Assembly (NCBI GenBank): GCA_022494885.1
Contig: JAGVSM010000828.1
Span: 34,997 to 98,996, forward strand
Direction of reading: 5' to 3'
DNA length: 64,000 bases
DNA from: Micrasema longulum
Lineage: Eukaryota; Arthropoda; Insecta; Trichoptera; Brachycentridae
Position 1 is the stretch's first letter. Each line of letters begins with the position of its first letter. Below the pieces are notes generated by a model. The model searched no databases and was not told the DNA's origin. It saw only the letters and a list, made by a program, of their open reading frames with translations. Made by a program: the position numbers and the translations under genes. This document shows, piece by piece, positions 24,200 to 37,200 of this stretch.

Positions 24200-24335
24200 T
24201 TATGTTTACCGGTTTTGAGATGTACCCGTCTCTTCGTCAGGACATCAACTAAACCAATATGCAGATCCACTATACAACGTGTCGAAACCAGTAGACATGG
24301 TAGACATAGAAAAGTCGACAAGTGGTTATATTATT
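24200..24335 (-). repeat. Repeat with 'gacgaagaga' core, inverted copy
   Basis: It contains 'gtacccgtctcttcgtcagg' and 'gtcgaaaccagtagacatgg', the inverted counterpart of the blocks at 21640 and 27530. Confidence 0.55.
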
Positions 24336-24474
24336 ATTATATTACAAATTCCATATTATAATACAAATTTTGTTCATGAATTAAAACGAATTCTCACTCG
24401 TTATTCATTAGGAAAATACAAGATTTATTTTCAAATATAATACTAATTTAACTTTGTTTCCTGGAGTACGTGAT

Positions 24475-24565
24475 TTTTTATTTCTTTATTTAACATGTTA
24501 CACACATAATTTAAATTGTACATTGGTGGATTTATTGCCATACGGCAACTTCTTCCAACCAACTG
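24475..24565 (-). repeat. LINE 3' end
   Basis: Read on the - strand: 'ttggttggaagaagttgccg', 'tggcaataaatccaccaatg', then an A-rich tail. This is the same 3' terminal motif as at 49735 (+) and 51775 (-), characteristic of one LINE family. Confidence 0.6.
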
Positions 24566-24569
24566 ATGA

Positions 24570-25625
24570 TGATGATTTCACTAAATAAAAGTTAAGTTTT
24601 TTTTTTTATTGCTTAAAAAACTTATATTTTTTAAAATACTAATGTTATATTCTTTTTTTAATTATTATTATCTAGTTATTCTCAACTTTACTGTTATATT
24701 TATATTTAGAACATAAGATTTTCTCATGGCATATTGTTATATTTTATTTAGAGATGTTATGTTTCTTTTTTACTTTTTGTTTTTTGTATTATATCTTCAC
24801 TAAATTTTTTAGCTTTAATTATTCTATTATTTCATACTATGTAATACATGTTTATTGTGCACTGCTGTGATTATTTCTGTAAATGATTATTTTTTGTAAA
24901 AGGTTCTTTGAACCGTTGATGTATAAATAAATATCGCCAGCCTAAAGCAACAGTCTAAAGAACGTATTCTAAGATAATCTGAGTTTGAGATTTGCAAAAG
25001 GTCTGACTGAATTAAGTTATTTGAAGAAGATTATTAATAATATAATATACTATCTTTTCACATAGGTTAACTATTTAACTTCAGTATTTTATTATTTAAA
25101 AAAACGTTTACTTAATTTACTAACATATCTGCGTGTGTAAAAAACGAAAATTTCGAGTTTATCTAGCTGTTGCTTTGGGCAATAACACAAAGTTAGTTGG
25201 TAAAAATCTCATTAAATTTCTTTACAAAAATGCCTAGTTCCCAACTTTTGCTTGGACCTGGCGACATTATATCACAAAACCTCTCACTGGAACTAATTTT
25301 CACACGTCCAACATTTGATAGCATTGTTGAAAATCTGATTGCTATAGTTTACATTATTATTATCATCGCGCCGTGCATTATTCATTGGCATATGTCATTA
25401 CCTGGGAACGTACTATACTTACATAACACTCATTACGATAGGGAAATCAAGTACGCTTTTTATGGAGCATGTTATGACATTTCGCCATTGACATATTAAT
25501 GCATAGACGCGCCCTAAAGAGTAAAATATTTTTATAAAGTAGTGACACGAAAACATACCCTGTTTATATACCAGGGCTGCATTCAACAATAGGAAAATAT
25601 AACTTTTTTTCAAACATTTTAAAAG
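24570..25625. other. No recognisable feature
   Basis: AT-rich, T-rich in the first half. The + frame at 25197-25499 contains a hydrophobic stretch but no recognised domain or exon border phase that would link it to the ADAMTS gene. Confidence 0.3.
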
Positions 25626-25629
25626 TAAT

Positions 25630-26015
25630 AAAGGTCTATGAAATACTGTCCAGTAAAAAAATAAATTGTTACGTATTAGTATCTAGCATAAAAAATATTT
25701 TTAAATTTGTAATTTTGAATTCCCGCGAAAACGGTCATTACATTGGACTCGCCCCTAGTACGTCACTATTCATGTTTATTTATTCCTGACGATTCAAATT
25801 TGTTCACAACATTGTCACGAATCTTGACGTCACAACTATCAATTCCAAACAGGTCGCGTTTTTCTATCGACGTATTTTTAAAATTATTTTTAAAAATTTT
25901 AAAATGAAAACATTTTCTCACGATATCCATATTGATTTTGAAAATACAATTAATTATTCTAAATCCCTTTCGTATATTTTCACTGGTATTCTTAGTATGT
26001 GATATTTCCCTATTG
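25630..26015 (+). repeat. Dispersed repeat family D, copy 3
   Basis: It contains 'gaattcccgcgaaaacggtc', 'gaatcttgacgtcacaacta' and 'ccaaacaggtcgcgttttt' in the same order as 13930-14300 and 55735-56135. Confidence 0.7.
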
Positions 26016-26740
26016 TGCAAATGCTACCAAAAATTGGAGGATACTCGTTTTTGGCATATAAAAAGTTTGTTTTTTAACAGTTTACAATTAACATTCTTTG
26101 GTGGGCCCCAATCAGATTCTTTAGTGTCTTTCTATTTATTTCTTTTCACTGGATTTTAGGGAATGCAAAAATAATATTAATTTACATTTATCATATTTCA
26201 AAAACGTATTCCTATCTATGCAGCCCTGTAAGTAAGAAGAGCATCACAATTCCGCGACTAGGTGTACTTTGAAGTTTACAAAAAATTATATTTATATTTG
26301 AATATTAATTGTTTTAAGCTTTGTTAACCGCTCATGAACAAATATTTTCCAATAAAATGTTACACAATCCTTTTTACAATGTTAACTTGAAATATTTTTT
26401 ACACGCTTTCATGATACACGCAAGCATTTTGGATTCTATTCTAAACGTCACACCTGGCTGGCGGTCGAAGAACAACTAAATACGCGTCGGGCGTGACTGA
26501 GCGTTGGGCATGAGTTGAGTGTCATAATGTTTGAGGGCTCAGGGCATGTCTATGCGTATAAATATGTCAATGCATTTCGCTGGTTTGATAACACAGCCTG
26601 TGCAAGATCCAGTTGGTTATAAACACTAGTAGTAATAATAACCAATGACGTATATAGTACACATTGCAAGTGCGTTATAGATGGCTTTTCAATTTGTGGG
26701 CAATTGCCTTTGTTATTTGTTTAATTTTATTAATTATTAT
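26015..26740. other. Unassigned
   Basis: A less AT-rich stretch at 26420-26600 ('tggctggcggtcgaagaaca', 'gcgggcgtgactga'-like) has no coding or repeat assignment. Confidence 0.3.
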
Positions 26741-26749
26741 ACATTTTTG

Positions 26750-26965
26750 TATTTTTAAAATAAACATAAGAGGTAAAACAAAGTATTTAAGAAAATTACA
26801 TTGCAGTGAAATACATATTAACAGTGAAAATAGTAAACAAAAATCTCACAAAGGCATGGCCTATTTGTGAGTATACAAAAAATGTTTATGAATTTTTTGC
26901 TTCTATAATAAATAAACAGGTATAATATTTATTGTGTTATATAAGAAAGAGAAAAGAAAATACAT
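26750..26965 (-). repeat. Dispersed repeat R, copy 1
   Basis: It shares 'tctcacaaaggcatggccta' and surrounding A-rich sequence with 29935-30150 ('cccacaaaggtatgggctg'). The - strand reading resembles a LINE 3' UTR. Confidence 0.6.
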
Positions 26966-27284
26966 AATACTTTTTTATTTTATAATAATTAAAAAAGGAA
27001 ATAAAAAATACAAAAACACATAAAGATATTCCTTTTATTAAAGAGCAACAAAATACATCATAAAAAAAAGAGTCAATATCTTTAGTTTGAATCCAGGATA
27101 GTGCTTGATTTTTAAAGGAAGAAAATTTTAGAATCTTGGGATGAATGAAATATTATCAGTTAAAAAAGAATTAACAATTTTTGGGCCTGTAAAAGATACA
27201 TGTCTCTGTGCTAGCTTCGTTTTACAATGTGGTAATTCTAGCATACGATTTCTTCTTTGACTTGATCTCTACTGACTCTACCAC

Positions 27285-27400
27285 AATTTGGTTTTCCTTT
27301 TCTAATAATGAGTCATTTATAACTCATTAAAATTTTAACATTTAGGTAAATCATAAAAACTATAATATTTATTTTTAAAATAAACTATTTATGTCTGCAA
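27285..27400 (+). repeat. SINE-1 body fragment
   Basis: It holds the SINE-1 body ('tttctaataatgagtcattt', 'aactcatt', 'taggtaaatcataaaa') without the tRNA-like head. Confidence 0.55.
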
Positions 27401-27524
27401 AATGTTCATATTTATAGTTTTGTATAAAAACTAGCATGTGCTCAGCGCGCATTGGTGTTCCCTTCTAATAGCACATTGGTTTTATATTTTTGTGCAATTA
27501 CTATGGTAAAGGTGTATAGGTATA

Positions 27525-27660
27525 GTGGGATTTGGATGTTAGTGTAATGAGTGTACTGACGTTAAAATGGGTATGTCTCGAAACCGGTAGACATAGAAAA
27601 GTTGGTAAGCGGTTACATACGAATATTAAGTAATATTTATCGAAATATTTAACCGCAAAT
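27525..27660 (+). repeat. Repeat with 'tctcgaaaccggtagacata' core, copy 3
   Basis: This is homologous to 21640-21760. The following sequence ('aaccgcaaatgaaattaatg') matches the hairpin stem next to the first copy, so the unit includes both parts. Confidence 0.6.
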
Positions 27661-27999
27661 GAAATTAATGCTGAAAAACAAATACTACCTGGATAATATT
27701 TCTTTGATTTCTTGGTCATGGAATCGATTACAAACCATATCAGTTTATTTCCTATATTATGCAAACTTACTACATTTTCTTCATTAGAAAGTTAAAGTGA
27801 TAAGCAGTTATATGTATTTATTTAGCGCCTTATGCCATAACAATTTATTATTATTGGACCAAAATAAGATGGGAAATAAAACTAAATATTTAAAGCCTTA
27901 AATTGGGACAATATATCAGACCAGACACCCTTGAGCAGTGGTTCGGTATTATGAATGCACAATATTCTCCAAAAGTAAGAGTATTTGCCTCTTAAACAT

Positions 28000-28160
28000 A
28001 GTTTTTCTGATGTGAAAGATGTATCTCTAAAGTGATCATGTTCAGCTGCCTGACTGATCTTCCTATCGGCATGACCAGAGGCAGGTTGGTTCTGGAAGTC
28101 GGGAGGTAAAACAGTCTATGCTGACGCTGGCTGTCGGGCTAAGTGAAAAATATTACCTAT
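28000..28160 (-). pseudogene. LINE C-terminal fragment
   Basis: On the - strand the frame reads HRLFYLPTSRTNLPLVMPIG then RSVRQLNMITLEIHLSH. It is similar to 55085-55265 ('RTNLPMVMPVGRATAILKNI'). Both are C-terminal ends of the same LINE family. Confidence 0.7.
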
Positions 28161-28234
28161 AAAACTATTCTGAACAGCAAAAGACTTTCTCTACTTCCCC
28201 GTAAACCGATGTAAAGACCATGGGTCTTCCTGCT

Positions 28235-29065
28235 GGTTTCGCACATACCTAAAAAAACAACCAAAAAAATTGACATAAATTACATTTATAATTTTTTTTT
28301 AATTTGTAAAAAAATTGTGATTTTCATAAGAAACCCCATAGTCTACGGATAAGAGAAAAAAAATTACTACACCAAAGTGAGGATTTTCATTTGACATTTA
28401 GCCAGCCTGTGTGTAAGTATGATTGTAAATTAAGATAAATAAATTATTTTTAAGCTTAACATATTACAACAGAGATGACGAACATTATGTGCAGTGAAGG
28501 GGCGGGCCCTCATCATTATATTTTATTTCTCAAACAACCTCACCGTTTTCATGCTAATTAAACGCCAAAAACATACGAATCGGTTTAATTTCAATTCATA
28601 ATTTGTTGAGTTTTTGTGTTTTTTCTAAACAAATGCTAAATTTGTTGGTTTTTTATCTGCGCAGAAATCTGACATATTGCACATTTCAGAACCCACCCAA
28701 CATAACTGTAGCGTTGTAAAATACATTTCTGACATCAACGAGTCCACTTATTGGTCAGTTTTTATTGCACGTGTAGATAAATCAAAAGATAAATAATTAT
28801 CGTTAATGTTATTTGGAACGGACTTTATTACTTCAGCGCCAGGTAAACACTTAATTAGGCGGGCAAGTTTTAATGTTTATTTATTGAAACTTAGACGCAT
28901 TCACAATTTTTTAAAGTCATTACTTAAACATGAAATCGTAAACTTCGAAGCTAGATTTATAATTATTTTTCTAACAAATTACAAAATAGATGGAAAACAT
29001 TTAATTGATTTCTTTGGAGATTTTTAAACTTCTTCTTGGACCAGCTGCAGCGATCTGATTCTGAG
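28235..29065. other. No recognisable feature
   Basis: Unassigned AT-rich sequence. The + frame at 28806-29027 shows no recognised domain. Confidence 0.3.
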
Positions 29066-29070
29066 TCCGT

Positions 29071-29175
29071 GCTATCGCAAGTTAACGCTCCCGTGGCCGT
29101 ATTATTTCGTGTATTTACATACAAAATACACGAGAAAAACTGGTTTCTCGTGCCACGAGAGTGGTTCAAAATAGC
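29071..29175. mobile_element. Miniature hairpin family K, copy 2
   Basis: It starts 'gctatcgcaagttaacgctc' and ends 'gagtggttcaaaatagc'. The inner 'tacaaaatacacgaga' palindrome is shared with copies 1 and 3. Confidence 0.7.
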
Positions 29176-29224
29176 ACATCTGTTAACAAAAGCTCGTGTT
29201 AAATTATCGCGAACTTAGAATCAG

Positions 29225-29375
29225 ACTGCAGTTGGTTTATTGGAAAATAATTTTTAGGGTTGCTTGGTATGTAAAATATTTCAATCAAATGATTTTCTTC
29301 ACAACAATAAAGGTATCAGCTCATTAACTTCACTAAAATCAACAGATGGAAGAATTTAAGAAATATGGATGTTTA
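29225..29375 (+). repeat. Foldback family G, internal fragment
   Basis: It contains 'cacaacaataaaggtatcag' and 'cacta aaatcaacagatggaa'-type sequence, matching the loop of the copy at 22079-22533. Confidence 0.55.
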
Positions 29376-29657
29376 ATCCTTGTAATTTTTATAATCCGCA
29401 TGCTCTGACAGTTCAGGATTACTGGTTATATTGTTATTTGTGTGTCTATGTGAGAGTTGTGGATTTTGTTACTGTTCAAAAATCAATAAATTAATCATTT
29501 AAATTTTATTTTGATAAATGGTAATTGATTAAAGTAATTTTATAATACAACAACGTGTTAAGTTTGTATGAAATCACTATTTGCACAAACTATTAGATAA
29601 ACGTAGTTATTTTATTTAACATAAAAAACACTTATTTCATTTAAATTATCTATAGAG

Positions 29658-29890
29658 AATTCTTGATGGCATTCCATTGTAATGATGTAATAACTTATAT
29701 GTACATATACTGGTCTAGTCAGACTGGTCTAGTCAGACTGGTCTAGTCAGACTGGTCTAGACTAGACCAGTCTGAAGATGCTCATTAGAGGGTGAAAGCA
29801 CTAATTGGTCAAAATAAATAAGTGGAAGTGTACAGAATATTTTTTAATTAATAACTTATATGTAAATATAAGTTATTACATCAATAAAAA
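29658..29890. mobile_element. Foldback family L, copy 1, with minisatellite
   Basis: The ends 'tgatgtaataacttatatgt' and 'acatataagtt'-type sequence are inverted. The middle holds about four head-to-tail 14-bp units (tggtctagtcagac, 29711-29760) followed by their inverted form (tctagactagaccagtctga). The right half ('aagtggaagtgtac') is shared with 63600-63845 in inverted orientation. Confidence 0.7.
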
Positions 29891-29934
29891 ACACTGTTTT
29901 TTGTGTTTTTTTTTTGTTTTTATTTTTTTTTTTT

Positions 29935-30155
29935 TACAATAAACATAATAATAAAACAGAGTATTAAAAAAATAAAGCATAATTACATATCAATGAAATA
30001 CATATTAATGGAAAAATAGTAAACAAAAAAATCCCACAAAGGTATGGGCTGTTCGTGGGTATACAAGAAAATGTTCATGAATTTTTGCTCCTATAGTAAA
30101 TAATGGACAGTTATAATATTTTTGTATAACATAAGAAAGAAAAAATAAAATATTC
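29935..30155 (-). repeat. Dispersed repeat R, copy 2
   Basis: Similar to 26750-26965 over most of its length: 'aatagtaaacaaaaaaatcc', 'cacaaaggtatgggctgttc', 'tacaagaaaatgttcatgaa'. Confidence 0.6.
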
Positions 30156-30389
30156 CGTAAAAGATAATATGTTATTTCTTAAAAGTAATTTAAAAGGGAA
30201 ATAAAAAATATTGAAAAAAAACACAAAAATATTCCTTGTTTCAAATATAAATTTAATGCATATAGCGGGTGAAAGCTAACCTTAACTACAAACATTTGGG
30301 CGTACTTTTGATTCACCTAACTGATATAAAACCAACTATAAAAATTGAAAAAAGGGTATTTGGGTGTTACCCACATTAATAAAGGTTCC

Positions 30390-30520
30390 AGCTGTTTTAC
30401 TTCATAAAATTCAACAAGTATTACTCGTGGCACTCAAACCAGCCAATGACAGGTCATAAGTCCTGTAAATGTTTAGACTTTTATGTTTTCTTCTCAAAAA
30501 TGTTTTCCCTCTCTGTTACA
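30390..30520 (+). repeat. Foldback family G, right-arm fragment
   Basis: It contains 'ccagccaatgacaggtcata' and 'agtcctgtaaatgtttagac', the right arm of family G. Confidence 0.6.
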
Positions 30521-30731
30521 ATAATGTTTTATTCGAATAGTTTCAAAAAGCCCTTTATATAGGTACTAGGTAGCGAAAAGTTACACAAAGAATTCGGGGC
30601 TTAAGAATTATTACAACATAAAAATTCAAATAAAAAAAAGGTTACGCATTATTCAAATATAACTGTCTTGCGAAATGCGAATTACCAACATTTTTCTTTT
30701 TTTTAAAATTATTAATACCTAATATTAAAAC

Positions 30732-31068
30732 TAGAGATGTGCGTTTCGGTTATTTAAAAGAACCATTTTGTGAAACAGTTTCTTAATAACAGTTTCGAGC
30801 AGCATTTGCAAAAAAAGGACTTTAAACAACAGCTGGAACTGTTTCATAAAAGATTGTTAAAATGTTACTTTTTACAGGCCACTCTGCTCTCTAAACTGTT
30901 ATTTAAGAAACAGTTTCATATATCCTGAAACATTTATTTACGCTAATAGTTTCTATTGTGTCTAAAGATAGTATTTAAATAAGTGTTTTAAAATAACAGT
31001 TTATATTTTTGCGAAACTTTTTTAGCTGTTTCGGAAGAATAACTATTTAATATATTTCATCATCTCTA
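30732..31068. mobile_element. hAT-like MITE beside the first ADAMTS exon
   Basis: It starts TAGAGATGTGCG and ends CATCATCTCTA (inverted TAGAGATG). The flanking 8-mers 'attaaaac' and 'atatgaac' are similar and may be a decayed target duplication. The interior repeats 'aacagtttc' and 'gaaactgtt' many times in both orientations. It lies 98 bp upstream of the exon at 31167. Confidence 0.65.
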
Positions 31069-31166
31069 ATATGAACATGAATTACAACATATTCATTGTT
31101 TAATGGCTTTGCTTTCACGGAATTCGCGTTACAAATATTTATGGAGGTTTTTTTCTTTATTTTCAG

Positions 31167-31239
31167 TTAAATCGAGCATCACTGAAAGAATTACTTTCAG
31201 AAGAAGAATGGTCACACTTTGTAGGAGATGACAGAAATT
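31167..31239 (+). CDS. ADAMTS exon (prodomain, most 5' found)
   Basis: A strong pyrimidine tract and CAG acceptor precede the exon, and a consensus GTAAGT donor follows. It encodes LNRASLKELLSEEEWSHFVG and DDRN, an acidic/amphipathic segment. It ends in phase 1; the last T plus the first two bases of the exon at 41507 make a Tyr codon. This gives DDRNYEHVSLGAVRL, which fits the start of an ADAMTS prodomain. It enters in phase 0, so an upstream coding exon with the signal peptide must exist. The link across a 10.3-kb intron is inferred from phase and prodomain logic. Confidence 0.72.
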
Positions 31240-34200
31240 GTAAGTTTTTGAAACAATTTTATTTACTAACTATTAAATAAATCTATATAAATACCGTTTA
31301 TGTATAGATCTTTTTATAAGAATTGTATTTAAAAATTCATTAACTTTGCCCTACCCAAATGATTTTTTTAGTTGAAAGTTAACATAAATAAATTTTATCC
31401 TAAGTATTTATTTTTTTCTTACGTGTATAATTTTTTGCTTTTTTTTCTGTTTTCTTGTGTGTTGTAATTTACCCCTTTCAACACCCAGTGGAGCCATAGA
31501 GCACTGCATTGGTAAACCAAATGCAGTGTAATGAAATAATTTGTTACATGAAGGTAAGGTGATCAGTTTTACGTTCAGGTGCCAGTCCAGGAGCAATGAA
31601 AACCTTGGCGTAAAAAAATATTTAAAAATCCATATTTTACGTTCATCCTGCCAGGAATTTAACCCAGGACTTCAAGAATGTTAGGCAAACGCGTAAACCA
31701 ATACACAAAGGGGCGGACTTATCTACACTAGATTCCCTTATTTAGGATTTTTTCTGAGAGCGGCCACCGTTTCAAAAACACTTGTCCAGGGTTATAGATA
31801 TCCACTATTGCTAACAAAACTGTTATTGCTACAGGGAGGAAAGACATTTTTGTGAAAGAAATATTGAAGTATGTAAAAGCGTTTAGGGCTTATGATATGT
31901 CGTTGGCTGGTTTAAGTGATCACTACACACTGTCTACTGTCTATTCGGATGAAGAATACATTCGTGAAATTGAACCAGAGCCCTGGACGAATGCTTTCGA
32001 ATTGGTGACTACTGAATTCAATTAAAGCAAAGTAATGTTCAGACACCTCATCAACCACATATTATCTAGTTGAAATCGCAACTGGGCCAATATGCTTAAT
32101 TTTTTTTAATTTCAATAGATTATTTGTATAAACTCGTTGAATTTTATTCATTTAATAAATGGAGTGAATGACTTCAAATTTCATAACGAAATTGTATGGT
32201 TAAATCCGTCAAAATAGATGCTCAATTACAATGTTTTGGTGACCTGCTATTACGTTATACTGTGGTTATGGTTAATTCGCGGATACAGACATATATTTGT
32301 TGTAACCTCCACGCAGATTTCTCGTCAACTCTGATTAAGCTCATTTATTTCTAAGTTCATAAAATATGAATACATTTTTTTTCTAAACATGTTTAATTAC
32401 AAGATACCAACGTAGGCCCTTAAAATTTTCTTACAAATGTACACATTTTCATACATAAACATCGATTTTACTTCATACCGTGATGATAATACATATTATG
32501 TACCAATGCAGATAGCATTAAATGCTTTTGTTATTTTATTTATTTATTCATTAACGCACATTGTCCACGTAAACAATTTATAGGGTTTAAATATTACAAT
32601 TAAAGAGTAGTTTAAAACATTAAAAAAAAGAAAAGAAGCATTGACAAACATAAGGGACATCGAGACAAGATCTGGACTATTTATTTAGTGCTCGTTCAAA
32701 TCGTTGTAAACCCAAACCAAAAAAGTTCAGATCTTGTCTTGAGTTAACAATACGACAAAGACGGGTCATTGGAGAATTAACACTACTTCATTGTTTCTCA
32801 ACCTACGAGTCGCAGTATTAAATTTTACTTGTCCCAGTAATGATAGAACATCGATTATACCATTTAGTATGCCGAACATATATATGGAGTCAATATTAGT
32901 TCTACGTTTTGGTAGACTAGAAATATTTAACATTGACTCTATATCAGCATAAGAATAATTACCTTTCTCTAGTCCAAGCATCCACGCTACTTTTCGAAGC
33001 AAGCGATGTTGGACTGATTCAATGTGATTTATGCGATTGACATAGAATGGAGACCAGACTACGGAGGTATATTCTGGAAGAGGGCGAACAGTTGAGCAAT
33101 AAAGAGTTTTATTGTACGGACATTAGTAAAATCAGAGGATATTCTGTTAAAGCCAAGTAATTTCAGTGATTTATTTACTGTATTATCTATATGCTCGTTT
33201 ATGTCAGTTTATAGTCCAAAACAACTCCTTAATCTCTACATCAATTTTGGAGTTTCCTAATAGGTAGTTTTGTTCTATGAAATGACATTATTTTGCATGT
33301 TTTAATATTTAGTTCTAATTTGTTGACTTTACACCATTGGTTAAAAGAGTTAATGTCTGATTGAAGAAGAAAACAGTCTTGTAAAGTTTGAATTATTTTG
33401 AGAATTTTGTTGTCGTCCACGAAGAGCCAAAAGTGAGAGTAAGAGAATGATTTAGCAACATCATTAATAAACAAATTGAAAAGCAGGGGTGCCAAATGAG
33501 CACCCTGAGGTACACCAGATGTAATATCAACACTTGTTGATAAATAGTTATTTATCCGACCATTTTGTTTCCTACCAGTAAAATACGATTTAATAAATGA
33601 GAGTAATGGATCTCTTATTCCCAAGGCATGTAACTATGTAATTTTATGCAAATTACAAATTTTCTAATTGGCCCCTGTTACTATAAATTTAAAAGAACGA
33701 CGTCGATTAAGTCTTTGAGCACTTTTCGAGCCTAATACTTTTCTTTATTCATTATTTTTGTTAAGGATTATAATGATATGAATTATTATATAAGTACGTA
33801 GCTTCTAAACAAAAAATATATCACGGTGTGTCACAAGCTGCACAATAACCCCGCGATCGCGGCGTTTCGTGTCAAATTCAAACTTATTTGAACCTAAATG
33901 GCGCCCCCAATGTCATTCATCCGAAAAAAAAATTAAATGGCGTCGGACGTCACATATCGATATATAATTTTCGCGTGAAACCGCCATCGTGCGAACTGTT
34001 CCGCAATGGTCGGATAAAATAATACATTATTTGAATACAATACCCATTGTCAACGTAATATTTTTGGAATTGATAATATAGAATGGCTTGAGTTGCAAAA
34101 CGGATTAACGTTTCCTATTTTCAAAACCAATCGAGTGTGGAGAAACTGAGTATTGCCCTTGTGCAGACTAATATTTCTGCTTTATGGAAATGTAAGGTCA

Positions 34201-37200
34201 CTTGAAGAGTTAACGCGCTGTATAACAGATAGGTACTACACAGACCAGGTTAGAATGCGAAACTAATGCCATATTTCGTTAGTTGTATTTTTACTAAATA
34301 TAAATGTGAAAAGAATTAAGTGCTATATTTTTAATTCTATATTCGAAAAATTACCGAAATTCCCATTGGGGATTTGGGACTTCCGGGATGTTTTCAATTT
34401 TTTAGACTTTTTATGGCTGAAATTGTGTCATCAATTCTAAGGGTGGTATTATATCATGCGTCATTGTTCAACATTACAATTCTTGTTTGCATCATGCTGC
34501 CAAATAAGAATTTCTCTTTTGTGGCCTCAAAATCGTTTAACGTCCTGGATGAACATATTATGTTCTCCAAAACGAAAGCCATTTTCAGAGAAAGTGTACA
34601 AGTCTGGATTTTGTCTAAGGGAAGAGACCATTGCAGGAGACTGCTGCGAGATATTGCATAGATTTTTATACTATTAAGCGTGTTGCCCAGATGTTTATTG
34701 AAATATATGTATGTTTATGTGATAATATTTCATTTTTATTTTGGCTTTTATTTAATTATGTACATGCTTCCACTTTCTATTATGTTGTATCCCAACTCAA
34801 CACAGGGCCCTTGGCCTCATAGAGTTTGGCATACGTTATTATATGTATTTGTATTAATAAAAAATAAATTTTTAAAATAAAAAAAACATGGAAATGCACG
34901 AAAATTACTCATGAATTTAAATGCCATTTTCTTCGCTTTTATTTATTTCCAATAAACATTTTGTTTCTTACAGTATCTTAAATAAATTTCTGCCACGATA
35001 TACTTTCAGACCTAGTTTTATCGTACGTATGTACCTTAAGCCTCTTTACCATTTTTTACTGCCATTCTGTACGTCATCTTTCTAATTAACGAATTGGTTA
35101 AGTTTTGCACCATCCTCAATACTCGTCCATTCGCATCCATGGTGTTTGTAATTCACGTTCGAAACCACTATTGCGAGTGATGTTCAAGTTTGAACATTTA
35201 TCTATAGATTACATTGTACATTAATGGGTTAAGTGTTCTGGGATATAGAGTGCATTGCCACGTCACAATTGGAGTACTACAAGCCAACTGGAAAAAATAA
35301 ATTTCAACTGTCATTTTAACATAGCATATTACAACAGAAATTGTACTGAAAAGTTTCTTGAAAATGTACAGAAAAAATAATAAAAAATATTTTGATAAAA
35401 ACGCACTACTTTAAATGACGTCACTGGTTCATGTGAATCGACCTATGATCTGAGAGCTATGGAAGATTTCCGGTATGCTTGTCGCTTCTGGACCAATGGG
35501 AAGAACTGAATGAGAATAAGCGGAAATGAACCTCTGACGTTACACGCGGAGTTATTTCAGAAATACAAAACTTTGAAAAATCGTAGCGCCGATAATACGA
35601 TATGTATTTTTTTTAATTTTTTTAATTGACTTAGTTTAACAGTCTAACAAATATTTTTTTTTTAAAAAACCACTGAACTTCCTCATTGAGTCAAAAACAC
35701 TCGTCCAAGATTCTGGGTCTATTTTACACACAGAACTATAGTTTTCACCCGCCCAGACACTCGGAAATAAAACCTTAATATTGGAAACTAAATAGACAGC
35801 CAAATTTTTATATTTTTAAACGTTATTTTTCATGTTGCTTTTTTATATTTATAATAATTAGGATTTATGATTTTTTTGTTTACAACCATTCAATAACGTT
35901 CCAGATAAGAATTTCGTAATTAATGTTGTAAAAATTAATAAATTATTCAACGATTTGACACGATTTGAAAACTTGATTCATCGAAGTTTGATGACAAAAC
36001 GAGTACATTATATTACATTATATTATTAGTTGTTGTTTTAATTATTATTGGTGTACTAATGCAGTGCCTAATGCACCATTAGGTGCCGAAAGGGAATGAT
36101 GATGACGTTTTTATTATTACAGATAACTTGTATAGCTCCATTTTTCTAATATAATACCCCAAGGGGCGTTTTTATCATCACATGCTATGGATTCATTCAA
36201 ATAATTTTGGTGGATTTTAATTTTTTTCCGAAATATCTCTCCACTCTTACAGGTTCGCACTTCTGCTAGGAGATCATTATATGTCATTAGGCTTACGACC
36301 GCAAATACGCGTTTTATATACGCGCAAATTAGTGCGCTGTTTACGTACAAGTATAATAACTTTTCCATCGCCTTAAATGTAGTTGATCTAATCGTAAAAC
36401 TGCTCGTCAGCCAGTTTATCTCGAAGGTAGTTCTTTTAGATATTCTGGAGCAGAGTTTTGCAGGATCCGTTACATTTTAGCTTTAGAAAGCATCACCTAT
36501 ATTAAAAATTATAAAATTGTAATTACTACATAACCACCAACACATCAGTCTAATAAAAAATAAGATTAAAACTTTAGAAAATAATGCCAAAGGTTTGATA
36601 TTGACAAGCCACAAGACAAGAAAATATTGACAAAGGTTTGACATAGAACAGCCCAGCAAAAAATCAATGAAACTAGAGCTAATTATTGAGCAAACTGCGT
36701 GTTACAATTAAACCATGGTTAATTCATAACTGAATGATATCATCATACACATACACGTCAGCGAGTTTTCTTTATTGACGGATTATAACTGTGCAGAAAA
36801 ATATTTTATGGAAAACTATGATGTACGAATTTCATAAAATCTTATCAAATCAATAAAACTACAAAAATAATTAAGAATATAAGCGAGAAATATGACGCTA
36901 TAGCACTTAACAAACCATTACTCTATTTCCTTTTAGTGGTAGACAAAGAGGATAAAACGCCCATGTACAGACCTCGGTAACTGTAGGTTTACAAATCTTC
37001 CCATGCACGAACGTAGATTCTTCCGATTTTTCGCATTTTCATCCTTAAGTATTCGTCAGGTTTGATTATGCCATGTCTTTCTCTCTCTTTTTCGTTTTCT
37101 GCATCCATCAACATTGGCATTGTACTTTTCAGCCATTTTTTCGCAGCCCATTCTCTCGACATATAGATTTTGTTGATGATGCTTATCTCAGCTTCACATT

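Noticed and set aside
26664..26870. Hydrophobic N-terminus that could be a signal peptide or anchor
   Set aside because: The frame has a TTG start, and its second half is dispersed repeat R (also at 29935).
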